Of a DNA stretch of 64,000 nt, positions 55,330 to 64,000 are shown piece by piece. This DNA comes from Enterobacteriaceae bacterium RIT693. GTDB lineage: Bacteria > Pseudomonadota > Gammaproteobacteria > Enterobacterales > Enterobacteriaceae. The notes below the pieces were generated by a model, which was given only the letters and a program-made list of their open reading frames with translations, was not told the origin of the DNA and did no database searches. Location of the stretch: positions 124,001-188,000 of the forward strand of contig WJYK01000006.1 in NCBI GenBank assembly GCA_009668225.1, given 5' to 3'. The position numbers and the translations under genes were made by a program. Every line of letters starts with the position of its first letter. The first letter of the stretch is position 1.

Positions 55330-55343
55330 GGCTTTGGCTCCCG

Positions 55344-56999
55344 TTAGCGAATATTCAACAGTGCATCAAACAGCGTAGACGCAGTCTGGAGTACCTGGGC
55401 GTTGGCCATGTAGTACTGCTGGTAACGCTGCAGGTTGCCGTACTCTTCATCGAGGTTTACGCCGGAGATAGATTGCTGCTGCTTTGTTAGCTGCGTAACC
55501 ACATTATCCTGCGTCGTGCTGGTGACCTTCAGGCTGGCCGTTTTGTTACCCACATCACTGACCAGGGTGGCGTAAGCATCGTTAAAGGTTTTGTTCCCTT
55601 CGACCTGCTTTGAGTTCTGCAGATCCAGCATCGCCTGAGCGTTACGGTTATCGCTTTTACCCGAAGTAGGATCGCTTGCCAGCGCCAGTTTAGACTCGTC
55701 TTTGACGGCTAAACTCATGTTCACTACCGCATTGGCAACCGGTTTTACGGTGAAGCTTTCGTTGTTGGCAGGCGTACCGCTAACGCCAACTTTCAGTCCA
55801 TCAAAGTTCAGGCTCACGTTACCGCTGGCATCTGTGGTCGTGCCTGGATTGATATTGGCATTGTCAGATAAACGGGTGACTTGCCAGTTCCCGCTCACAA
55901 ACTCAACCTTGTAATCACTGGCCTGCACTTGCTTGCTGTCCGTTGTGGTCGCAGTCAGCTGAGTGCCGCTGGTATTACGGGTATTGCTCAGCACAGTTGG
56001 GCCGCCGAAGGTAAACAGGTCGGTCCCCTTATCCCCGTTAGCGTCATAGCCCTGGGTGTGCTGGCTGTTCAACGCCGTTGCAAAAGCCTGTGCCATCTGT
56101 CCCAGGCGGTTACGCGCGCTGTCCAGATCCTGAGAGCGGAAGCTAAACAGACCACCGAGGGAGCCAGAATTCAGCTGGCTTTCCGGGATTTCAATCTTGC
56201 CGGCGACCGGATCGACAAAAGCAACGGTGGTACGTGAAGGGTCCGCGCTGGAGTTAACCGCCGCCAGCTGGTTAGAGGTATTGCCCTGCACCAGAGTCAG
56301 ACCATTAGCAATAGAAATATTATAAGTGCCACCGTCCTGTACGCTGACATCGACGCCGACAATTTGATTCAGCTGGCTAACCAGCTGATCGCGCTGGTCC
56401 AGCAGATCGTTTGGTGCAGAGCCCGCGCCCACGCCTTTCAGGCGAGAGATCTGATCGTTCAGGTTGGCAATCTGTTTGGCGTAGGTGTTGATCTGATCAA
56501 CGCTGCTGGTGATGGACAGGTTAACCTGTTTGTCCTGATCGCGCAGATACTGGTCGGTGACCTTAAACTGATTGACCAGACCGTCAGCTTTACCTAACAG
56601 GGCCTGACGCGCAGCCGGATCCTGAGCATTACTGGTCAGTGTCTGCAGGCTGGAGAAGAAATCCTGCATGGTTTTTGACAGTGAGTTAGTTGTACCGGAC
56701 AGAATATTGTCGATTTTTGACATCTGCTGGTACTGCGTTGCCAGCCCGCTGCTTTGCGTCTGCGCCGCACGCAGCTGGTTGGTGATGAATGAATCGTATT
56801 CACGCTGCACGCCGTTAACATACACGCCGTTGCCCACATAGCCGCCCCCGGTCAGGGTACTTTTTGACTGTGACAGTATCGTCGTCTGGCGGGTGTAACC
56901 ATTTACATTATAGTTAGAAATGTTATTGCCGACGGTGCTTAATGCCGCCTGGGCAGCACTCAGGCCGCTCATGGCACTGTTAATCAGGCTATTGGACAT
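55344..56999 (-). CDS. flgK: Flagellar hook-associated protein FlgK
   Basis: FlgK (HAP1) is the first hook-filament junction protein, exported by the flagellar type III system. The 551 residues begin MSNSLINSAMSGLSAAQAAL with the NNISNYNVNGYTRQ rod/hook signature and end in QYYMANAQVLQTASTLFDALLNIR. The start at 56999 follows AAGGAACC; the ATG at 57026 is rejected. Preceded by a sigma-28 promoter. Confidence 0.97.
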   Translation of the reverse strand: MSNSLINSAMSGLSAAQAALSTVGNNISNYNVNGYTRQTTILSQSKSTLTGGGYVGNGVYVNGVQREYDSFITNQLRAAQTQSSGLATQYQQMSKIDNILSGTTNSLSKTMQDFFSSLQTLTSNAQDPAARQALLGKADGLVNQFKVTDQYLRDQDKQVNLSITSSVDQINTYAKQIANLNDQISRLKGVGAGSAPNDLLDQRDQLVSQLNQIVGVDVSVQDGGTYNISIANGLTLVQGNTSNQLAAVNSSADPSRTTVAFVDPVAGKIEIPESQLNSGSLGGLFSFRSQDLDSARNRLGQMAQAFATALNSQHTQGYDANGDKGTDLFTFGGPTVLSNTRNTSGTQLTATTTDSKQVQASDYKVEFVSGNWQVTRLSDNANINPGTTTDASGNVSLNFDGLKVGVSGTPANNESFTVKPVANAVVNMSLAVKDESKLALASDPTSGKSDNRNAQAMLDLQNSKQVEGNKTFNDAYATLVSDVGNKTASLKVTSTTQDNVVTQLTKQQQSISGVNLDEEYGNLQRYQQYYMANAQVLQTASTLFDALLNIR

Positions 57000-57041
57000 G
57001 AAGGTTCCTTGATAGCGTGTGGTCAAAGGTTCTGCTGCTTA

Positions 57042-57068
57042 TTATCGGCAGCAGGCCATGGGACTTGA
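57042..57068 (-). promoter_or_regulatory. Sigma-28 (FliA) promoter of flgKL
   Basis: On the minus strand TCAAGTCC (57061-57068) and GCCGATAA (57042-57049) are spaced by exactly 11 bases, matching the FliA consensus TAAAGTTT-N11-GCCGATAA with a perfect -10. It lies 43 bases before the flgK start. Confidence 0.9.
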
Positions 57069-57075
57069 GTCTTCT

Positions 57076-58020
57076 TCAGAACAAATTTGACAAATCAGTG
57101 CTGTAGGCTTTAGAAACCTTGTCGCTCATTGATTTCAGCTGCTGGATCATGCCGGTCAGCTTGCGAGCGTAGTGAGGATCCGTTGCGTAACCGGCGTTTT
57201 GCAGCGCCTGAGCACCCTGCTCTGCCGAGGCCGCATTCGTTACGGCGGCGTAGCGAGGATTTTTCGTCAGTAAGCCAACGTAGTCCGACAGCGCTTCCAG
57301 ATACGAGCTATAGACACGGAATTTCGCTTTTACTTTCTTCGCCTCACCGTTTTCAAACTCGGTGGTGGTGATTTCAGTCGTCGCCCCTTTCCAGCCCGGC
57401 GTCGCCTTGACGCCAAACAGGTTAAAGCTTGGTTCACCTTTTTCCGTGCGGATCTGCCGCTGCCCCCATCCGGACTCCAGCGCGGCCTGCGCCAGAATCA
57501 GGTGGTGCGGAATACCGCTAGCCTCACTCGCTAAACGCGCCGGCAGTGAGAGCTGCGCCAGGAAGTCTTTGCTGTCTCCGCTCATCGGCTCTTCGTTCGA
57601 AGGCGCACGCGGCACGGCCTGGCGCACCATCTGCGTCAGGGTCTGGTTCTGGTAGCTGGTAACGGTTTGCGGGTCGAGTTTCAGCGGCACCTGACCGGCA
57701 CTTTCGGACGGTTCGCTCTGCTCCCCGCTCATCTGCTTGACCATGGCATCCGCCAGACCCAGCCCTTTCGCACTGAGCTGCTGGGCAATCTGCTGGTCAT
57801 ACATGCTGGTGTACATACGTGTGGATTCGCTGCTGAAAATCCCGTCTTTCGGCAGCGCCTCACGCATGCTTTTCAGCATCATCTGTACGAACATCCCCTC
57901 CACCTGGTGGGCAACCTCTTTTAGATTACCTTTTGGATCCTGTCCGGCCTTCGCCTTCAAATCATTAAGCGAGTTAGCGTCAAACGCGGCATTAGCAAGT
58001 GAACGGGCATCGGTCAGCAT
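57076..58020 (-). CDS. flgJ: Flagellar rod assembly protein/muramidase FlgJ
   Basis: FlgJ caps the growing rod and opens the peptidoglycan for it. The N-terminal half (about 1-120) is the rod-cap domain. The C-terminal half (about 155-310) is a glucosaminidase-type domain with candidate catalytic Glu182 in AALESGWGQR. 314 residues, normal for enterics. The start overlaps the flgI stop (TGATG). It is the last gene of the flgB-J operon. Confidence 0.96.
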   Translation of the reverse strand: MLTDARSLANAAFDANSLNDLKAKAGQDPKGNLKEVAHQVEGMFVQMMLKSMREALPKDGIFSSESTRMYTSMYDQQIAQQLSAKGLGLADAMVKQMSGEQSEPSESAGQVPLKLDPQTVTSYQNQTLTQMVRQAVPRAPSNEEPMSGDSKDFLAQLSLPARLASEASGIPHHLILAQAALESGWGQRQIRTEKGEPSFNLFGVKATPGWKGATTEITTTEFENGEAKKVKAKFRVYSSYLEALSDYVGLLTKNPRYAAVTNAASAEQGAQALQNAGYATDPHYARKLTGMIQQLKSMSDKVSKAYSTDLSNLF

Positions 58021-59117
58021 CAGATGATTTCCAGTTTCGCACGCAGGCAGCCTGCGCTTTGCATGGATTGCAGGATAGACATCAGATCGATTGGCGTTGC
58101 ACCCAGCGCGTTCAGCGCGCGGACGACATTGTTCAGGTTGGCGCTGGAATTCACGCGCTGTACCGAGCCACCGCTCTGACGCAGATCGATCTGCGTTTGC
58201 GGCGTTACTACGGTCTGACCGCCGCCAAATGGCGTATTAGGCTGGCTGACCTGGTTTTGACGGTTCACCGTGACGGACAGATTTCCCTGCGCGACGGCGC
58301 AGTTATCCAGCGTCACTTCACGGTTCATGACCACCGAGCCCGTACGGGAGTTAATTACCACGCGGGCATCCTGAACCGGCATGTTGACCTCAAGGTTCTG
58401 GATATCTGCCAGCAGGCGAACCTGCGAGCTGCCGCCGCTTGGCACGCGAATTTGAATGGTACGACCGTCCAGCGCCGTGGCGCTGCCAAAGCCGCGGGAA
58501 CGGTTAATGGTGTCGGTAATCTGCTGCGCGAGGCTGAAGTCATCGTCGTTAAGCTGCAGATTAAGGGTATTGCCATTGCCAAAGGTACCGGCCAGCTCGC
58601 GCTCGACGACCGCGCCACCGGTGATACGCCCGCCGTTAAGCTGGTTCACCTGCACGCTGCTGCCGCCTGCGGCAGCGCCCGCGCCGCCGACCAGCACGTT
58701 ACCCTGCGCCAGGGCATAAACCTGGTTATCAACGCCCTTAAGCGGGGTCATTAACAGCGTACCGCCGCGCAGGCTCTTGGCGTTACCCATTGAGGAAACG
58801 ACAACGTCGATGTTCTGCCCCGCGCGCGCAAACGCCGGGTATTTTGCGGTAACCATTACCGCCGCAACGTTTTTCAGCTGCATGTTGGTGCCGGTCGGCA
58901 CGGTGATGCCCAACTGGGAAAGCATGTTGTTCAGGCTTTGGGTGGTAAACGGCGTTTGTGTCGTCTGGTCACCGGTACCGTCCAGCCCGACAACGAGGCC
59001 GTAACCTATCAAGGAGTTCTCACGCACGCCCTGAACGGTCGTCAGGTCGCGAATGCGGTCGGCGGAGGCGTATGTTGTTGCCAACAGCACAACCAGCCCA
59101 AATAAATATTTAACCAT
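58020..59117 (-). CDS. flgI: Flagellar P-ring protein FlgI
   Basis: FlgI is the periplasmic protein that forms the P ring around the rod within peptidoglycan. The 365-residue precursor has a cleavable signal (about 1-19, [19 protein letters not shown]), then [26 protein letters not shown]. Conserved over its full length with E. coli FlgI. It overlaps flgJ by one base and follows flgH by 12 bases. Confidence 0.97.
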   Translation of the reverse strand: MVKYLFGLVVLLATTYASADRIRDLTTVQGVRENSLIGYGLVVGLDGTGDQTTQTPFTTQSLNNMLSQLGITVPTGTNMQLKNVAAVMVTAKYPAFARAGQNIDVVVSSMGNAKSLRGGTLLMTPLKGVDNQVYALAQGNVLVGGAGAAAGGSSVQVNQLNGGRITGGAVVERELAGTFGNGNTLNLQLNDDDFSLAQQITDTINRSRGFGSATALDGRTIQIRVPSGGSSQVRLLADIQNLEVNMPVQDARVVINSRTGSVVMNREVTLDNCAVAQGNLSVTVNRQNQVSQPNTPFGGGQTVVTPQTQIDLRQSGGSVQRVNSSANLNNVVRALNALGATPIDLMSILQSMQSAGCLRAKLEII

Positions 59118-59129
59118 GGTACCCCTCGC

Positions 59130-59825
59130 TTACATCGGCGATACGTTAAGGAAGAAGCGCTGCAGCCAGCCCATATTCTGCGCTTCATTAATGTAGCCGT
59201 TACCGACATACTCAATTCGGGCATCCGCTACCTGGGTGGAGGCCACGGTGTTGCTGCCGCTGATGGTGCGCGGGTTCACTACGCCGGAGAAGCGTATAAA
59301 TTCGGTGCCCTGATTGATGGCTATCTGTTTTTCGCCCACCACATGCAGGTTACCGTTCGCCAGTACCTGATCGACGGTCACCGTCAGGGTGCCGCTGAAG
59401 GTGTTGCTGGCGTTGGCACCGCCTTTCCCGTTAAAGCCATTACTGCCAGAGGCATTCAGGTCGGCTTTCCCATTCCCCAACAGCCCCGAGGCGAAGGTCG
59501 GCACGGTATCAAAGCCAAGGGCCGATTTGCCGTCTCGGCTGGCATTCGCCGAAGAACTTTTACTGGCACTAACGTTTTCCTGAAGCTGGATGGTTAGGGT
59601 GTCGCCAATATTACGCGGGCGGCGGTCTTCAAACAGCGGCTGATAGCCATAGTTCATCGGCTGCGCGGTCTGGAAAATTGACCCGTTGATCGCAGGTGCA
59701 GGGCCGGGGACCGGCTGGGCGGTGGTCGCACCTTCAACCAGCGGTTTACTTGGCACAAGGGCGCAGCCGCTTACGGCAAACACCAGACTCAGGACAACAG
59801 GACGGAGCACCATTGGGTTTTGCAT
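59130..59825 (-). CDS. flgH: Flagellar L-ring lipoprotein FlgH
   Basis: FlgH is the outer-membrane lipoprotein of the L ring. The lipobox VSGC gives the acylated Cys after a short signal. Conserved [36 protein letters not shown] and the C-terminal [24 protein letters not shown] are present. The start is uncertain: 59825 (MQNPMVLRP, 231 residues) is closest to the E. coli length, 59834 is an alternative, and none has a strong ribosome binding site. Confidence 0.93.
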   Translation of the reverse strand: MQNPMVLRPVVLSLVFAVSGCALVPSKPLVEGATTAQPVPGPAPAINGSIFQTAQPMNYGYQPLFEDRRPRNIGDTLTIQLQENVSASKSSSANASRDGKSALGFDTVPTFASGLLGNGKADLNASGSNGFNGKGGANASNTFSGTLTVTVDQVLANGNLHVVGEKQIAINQGTEFIRFSGVVNPRTISGSNTVASTQVADARIEYVGNGYINEAQNMGWLQRFFLNVSPM

Positions 59826-59880
59826 TGCTTTCATCTTCAGGTCACGGCAGCCGACGCGCTTTCGCACGTCGGCACACGCC

Positions 59881-60693
<813 letters not shown>

Positions 60694-61449
60694 TTAGGTC
60701 ATTTGCAGCAGCGTGTTAGCACGCTGTTCATTGTCATCAACGTTGGCGATAACTTTCATCTGCATCTCAAAGCGACGAGCGTTGGCTATCATGTCCGCCA
60801 TCGCTTCTGCCGGTTTAACGTTGCTGCCTTCCAGTACGCCGGACATCACCTTGATGGTAGGGTCCGCTTGCAGTACCGCACCGCGTGTGGCCTGGGCCGT
60901 CTGGTTCAGACGGAATAGCCCGTCATCACCACGAACAACCTCCTGCTGCGTGGCTTTCACCAGCTTCAGTTGACCAATAGGCGCCACGGTATTCGGTGGA
61001 TCACCGGGGTTCAGCGCGGAGATCGTTCCGTCAGCCGCGATAGTGACCTGCGAACCTTCCGGTACCGCAATAGGGCCACCGTCGCCGATAACAGGTCGGC
61101 CACCGATAGTCAGTTGCCCCGCTGGGCTGACCTGGATGTTACCGTTACGGGTATAGGCTTCTCCGCCGTCCTGCGTCTGCACCGCCAGCCAGCCATCCTG
61201 CTGTAAAGCAACGTCCATCGGGCGCGAGGTGTAGTCCATTTGACCCGGAGTCATATCCGCCCCAGGCGTAGAGGCGATGACAAGGGTACGGGTTGGCAGA
61301 GAAAGCCCTTCAACCGGTACCGCACGCAAAGCGTTAAGCTGCGCGCGGAAGCCCGGGGTCGAAGCATTCGCCAGGTTGCTTGCCGTGACTGACTGTTGAT
61401 TCAGCGTCTGGCTGGCAGCGCCCATGGCGGTGTAGATTGCGTGATCCAT
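60694..61449 (-). CDS. flgF: Flagellar proximal rod protein FlgF
   Basis: FlgF is a proximal rod subunit. The 251 residues open with MDHAIYTAMGAASQTLNQQS and SNLANASTPGFRAQL, and end in RRFEMQMKVIANVDDNEQRANTLLQMT. It lies between flgE and flgG in operon order. Confidence 0.97.
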   Translation of the reverse strand: MDHAIYTAMGAASQTLNQQSVTASNLANASTPGFRAQLNALRAVPVEGLSLPTRTLVIASTPGADMTPGQMDYTSRPMDVALQQDGWLAVQTQDGGEAYTRNGNIQVSPAGQLTIGGRPVIGDGGPIAVPEGSQVTIAADGTISALNPGDPPNTVAPIGQLKLVKATQQEVVRGDDGLFRLNQTAQATRGAVLQADPTIKVMSGVLEGSNVKPAEAMADMIANARRFEMQMKVIANVDDNEQRANTLLQMT

Positions 61450-61469
61450 TAAGCCGTCCCGTCAGGCGC

Positions 61470-62720
61470 TTAGCGCAGGTTAACCAGGGTATTGAGGATC
61501 TGATCCTGAGTTTTGATGGTCTGCGCATTCGACTGGTAGTTACGCTGCGCGACAATCATGTTCACCAGTTCTTTACTCAGATCCACGTTCGAAGACTCCA
61601 GCGCCCCGCTGGTCAGCGTACCGAAGTTGCCGGTACCCGCGAGCCCCAATAATGCAACGCCGGAAGAGTTGGTCGCGGTCCAGACATTATCGCCCTGGGA
61701 CGACAAACCTTCAGGGTTGGCAAAGTTGGACAGCACGATTTGCCCCAGAAGCTGGGTCTGCTCGTTGGAGTAGTTACCCACAACGGTGCCATCATCGTTA
61801 ATCTGGTAAGAGACCAGGTCACCCGGCTTATAGCCGTTTTGGTTGGTCGCAACGATGTTGTTGGCGCCGGTGTTCTGCTGCATTGAGTTCTGGAAGCTAA
61901 GAGCAAAGGTCGCAGGCTGCGCGCCGTTGCTGGTGCCAGTCGTCACAGTAATACCGCTTGGCAGGGTATTCGGGTTCGGAATAGGATCGGCAGCGTTTGC
62001 CGTAATACCGAGCAGGGAACCGTTGTTATCGAAGCGCATAAACCCTGCTGAGCTCGCGGTAGAGCCCGCAACAGAAGAGTCTTTGGTGAACACCTGCCAG
62101 GTGTTATCCGCAGTTTTAACGTAGTAAAGGTCCATGCCGTGGGCGTTACCCTGGCTGTCAAATACGGTCACCGTCCCCTTCTTGTTGTAGCTATCCGATT
62201 TAGTCGGATCGAAAGGCGTGGTGGTCGGCACCTTGTCGGTAGAATTCAGGTTGATCTGCTGGGACGCCGTGGTGGTGGATTTTGCCGCCATCAGGGTATT
62301 TGGGATCGACAGGCCAACCGGGTTTGCGCCCTGCTGAATGGTTGGCGGGGTGCCGGTTGCCGGGTAACCGGTTAACTGCAGGCCCTGCATGTTCACCAGG
62401 TTACGGTTTTCATCCAGCTTGAACTGCCCGTTACGGCTATAGAACACGGAGCCAGAGCTATCCACCAGGCGGAAGAAACCGTTCTGGCTGATAGCCACGT
62501 CCAGGCCACGGCCGGTACCGGTCGTGGTACCGTCGCTAAAGTTCTGGGTCACACCCGCCACTTTAACGCCCAGGCCCACTTTAGAGCCCGCAAACATATC
62601 GGCAAAAGAAACCGAGCCGGATTTAAAACCGTAGGTGGCGGAGTTGGCAATGTTGTTACCAATCACGTCCAGGTTGGTGGCCGCAGCATTCAAGCCGCTG
62701 ACCGCTTGAGAAAACGCCAT
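61470..62720 (-). CDS. flgE: Flagellar hook protein FlgE
   Basis: FlgE is the main hook subunit. The 416 residues are slightly more than E. coli (about 402), the extra length falling in the variable central domain. The N-terminal signature AFSQAVSGLNAAATNLDVIGNNIANSATYGFKS and the C-terminal VNMIVAQRNYQSNAQTIKTQDQILNTLVNLR flank it. It follows flgD by 26 bases. Confidence 0.97.
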   Translation of the reverse strand: MAFSQAVSGLNAAATNLDVIGNNIANSATYGFKSGSVSFADMFAGSKVGLGVKVAGVTQNFSDGTTTGTGRGLDVAISQNGFFRLVDSSGSVFYSRNGQFKLDENRNLVNMQGLQLTGYPATGTPPTIQQGANPVGLSIPNTLMAAKSTTTASQQINLNSTDKVPTTTPFDPTKSDSYNKKGTVTVFDSQGNAHGMDLYYVKTADNTWQVFTKDSSVAGSTASSAGFMRFDNNGSLLGITANAADPIPNPNTLPSGITVTTGTSNGAQPATFALSFQNSMQQNTGANNIVATNQNGYKPGDLVSYQINDDGTVVGNYSNEQTQLLGQIVLSNFANPEGLSSQGDNVWTATNSSGVALLGLAGTGNFGTLTSGALESSNVDLSKELVNMIVAQRNYQSNAQTIKTQDQILNTLVNLR

Positions 62721-62746
62721 GTCTTACTCCTGCTAAGGTTATAGGC

Positions 62747-63445
62747 TTAAATAATTTGCCTGATTGCATCGAGGGTCGTGGAACCGTAGGTTCCGAGATC
62801 CAGCTTGGCACCGTCTTTGCTGTTAATGACGCCGTTCACCATGGCGAAGTTCAGTGGCTGAGCCACCAGCTGCGTCCCGCCGTTGGTGGCATTAATTGCC
62901 ACAGTATAAGAACCGTCGGGTACGTTGGTGCCGTCATTGGCGCTGCCGTCCCAGGTGAAGGTATGTACCCCGGCACTGAGCCCGCCAATCTCAATGGTGC
63001 GGACCACTTTGCCGTCTTTATCGGAGATAGTTGCGGTGACTTTATCCGCCGCCTGCTGCAGCTCAACGCCAAACGGCGTGGTGCTGATGGTGTTGGTTTT
63101 TGAGTCCGTTCCCGCCAGCACTTTGTTGCCCGGGATCATGACGCCATGGCCAATCAGGGCACTCGCCTGCAGCGACTGGTTCTGGTTGAGCTGGCCGGAG
63201 ACCGAGCCCAGCGTAGTGTTCAGTTTTTCAATGCCGCTAACGGTACTGATTTGCGCAAGCTGCGTTGTCAGTTCGTTGTTTTGCATTGGATTTGTCGGAT
63301 CCTGGTTTTTTAACTGCGCAACCAGCAGGGTCAAAAAGCTGCCCTGCAGGTCCGCCGCGCTGTTGCCCGTCAGGCTGTTTTTTGACGCACCTGCAGTAGG
63401 ATCAACATTGTTAGTTGGATCGTTCATTTTGACTGCGATGGACAT
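62747..63445 (-). CDS. flgD: Flagellar hook-capping protein FlgD
   Basis: FlgD is the scaffold cap for hook assembly and is removed when the hook is complete. The 232 residues show the FlgD N-terminal region (FLTLLVAQLKNQDPTNPMQNNELTTQLAQISTVSGIEKLN) and the FLG-Ig/tudor-like C-terminal part (GVHTFTWDGSANDGTNVPDGSYTV). It follows flgC by 11 bases. Confidence 0.97.
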   Translation of the reverse strand: MSIAVKMNDPTNNVDPTAGASKNSLTGNSAADLQGSFLTLLVAQLKNQDPTNPMQNNELTTQLAQISTVSGIEKLNTTLGSVSGQLNQNQSLQASALIGHGVMIPGNKVLAGTDSKTNTISTTPFGVELQQAADKVTATISDKDGKVVRTIEIGGLSAGVHTFTWDGSANDGTNVPDGSYTVAINATNGGTQLVAQPLNFAMVNGVINSKDGAKLDLGTYGSTTLDAIRQII

Positions 63446-63456
63446 ATAGGCTCCTG

Positions 63457-63861
63457 TTACTGACCGAGAGTGAGCGTTTTCATCATCATGCCCTTCACGG
63501 TATTGAGCACTTCGACGTTTGCCTGGTAGCTGCGGGAGGCGGACATGCTGTTCACCATTTCCCCGACAACATCTACGTTAGGCATACGCACGTAACCACG
63601 CGCGTCTGCAAGCGGGTTACCCGGCTGGAACACCAGCTTGTCCGGCGCATCGCTCTCCACCACGTTAGTCACTTTAACGCCACCGGTCGCAGCACCAGGC
63701 GCAGCATCAACCTGGAAAACGACCTGTTTTGCGCGGTAAGGCTGCCCGTCAGGTCCGGTGACGCTGTCGGCGTTAGCGAGGTTACTCGCCGCGACGTTCA
63801 TGCGTTTGGACTGGGCGGTCATTGCCGAACCGGCGATGTCGAAAATATTGAGTAAGGCCAT
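63457..63861 (-). CDS. flgC: Flagellar proximal rod protein FlgC
   Basis: FlgC is a proximal rod subunit of 134 residues. It has [33 protein letters not shown] at the N-terminus and [32 protein letters not shown] at the C-terminus. It follows flgB by 3 bases. Confidence 0.97.
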   Translation of the reverse strand: MALLNIFDIAGSAMTAQSKRMNVAASNLANADSVTGPDGQPYRAKQVVFQVDAAPGAATGGVKVTNVVESDAPDKLVFQPGNPLADARGYVRMPNVDVVGEMVNSMSASRSYQANVEVLNTVKGMMMKTLTLGQ

Positions 63862-63864
63862 CGA

Positions 63865-64000
63865 TTATCCCTGTAGCACCGACATCATGCTTTTGATTTG
63901 GCCGCCAATCACCGTGAGGTTAGTCTGGTAACCCAGGCTGTTATCGGCAAACTGCGTACGTTCGCGGTCCATATCAACGGTATTACCGTCCATTGCTGGC
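63865..64000 (-). CDS. flgB: Flagellar proximal rod protein FlgB, C-terminal part
   Basis: Only the last roughly 45 codons lie in the window: [20 protein letters not shown] followed by a tail ending SMMSVLQG and a TAA stop at 63865-63867. This is the conserved C-terminus of FlgB. It is the first gene of the flgB-J operon, and the rest is beyond the right edge. Confidence 0.93.
   Translation of the reverse strand, partial: PAMDGNTVDMDRERTQFADNSLGYQTNLTVIGGQIKSMMSVLQG

Overview
The window is a chromosomal segment of a member of the Enterobacteriaceae. Nearly every gene has a close E. coli counterpart of the same or nearly the same length. Gene order follows the E. coli 24-25 min region, read here as mfd, ldtC, bhsA/comR, ycfJ, ndh, ycfP, nagZ, thiK, lpoB, ycfL, hinT, ptsG, ycfH, holB, tmk, mltG, pabC, fabF, acpP, fabG, fabD, fabH, plsX, rpmF, yceD, yceF, rluC, rne, flgL to flgB. 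The species cannot be fixed from sequence alone. A flagellated, aerobactin-producing enterobacterium of the Enterobacter/Cedecea/Kluyvera/Lelliottia type fits. No rRNA, tRNA or CRISPR was seen.

The first half (1-31.5 kb) is the conserved mfd-to-ndh backbone opened at three places. (1) Between ldtC and bhsA lies a 1.6 kb AT-rich islet with an MNT-type nucleotidyltransferase (AbiEii-like) and small ORFs, one interrupted by an in-frame TGA. (2) Between comR and ycfJ lies a chromosomal aerobactin locus: a siderophore-interacting reductase and the exporter shiF, divergent across a Fur box from iucABCD-iutA, followed by a Gfo/Idh/MocA oxidoreductase. (3) Between ycfJ and ndh lies the complete yijO-frwD-pflC-pflD-frwB-frwC / ptsA-fsaB sugar-PTS and glycyl-radical cluster. 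In E. coli K-12 this cluster sits elsewhere, next to gldA. Here gldA survives only as a roughly 47-codon remnant with two internal deletions, followed by a truncated IS4-family transposase.

The second half (31.5-64 kb) is housekeeping: cell-wall recycling and PBP1b activation (nagZ, lpoB), glucose PTS (ptsG with Mlc, CRP and SgrS-type sites), replication and dTMP supply (holB, tmk), the fatty-acid/phospholipid cluster plsX-fabHDG-acpP-fabF, RNase E with its long leader, and the flagellar rod/hook/ring operon (flgB partial at the right edge, through flgJ) plus flgKL with its own sigma-28 promoter. fhuE, found between ptsG and hinT in E. coli, is absent.

The most unusual structural signal is that two of the inserted blocks, and a third 129-bp insertion between yceF and rluC, are each flanked by a 16-22 bp direct repeat that is part or all of an intrinsic-terminator hairpin. 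Each looks as if the insertion split a terminator and duplicated it. Three copies of a palindromic enterobacterial repeat are also present, two of them directly abutting stop codons.
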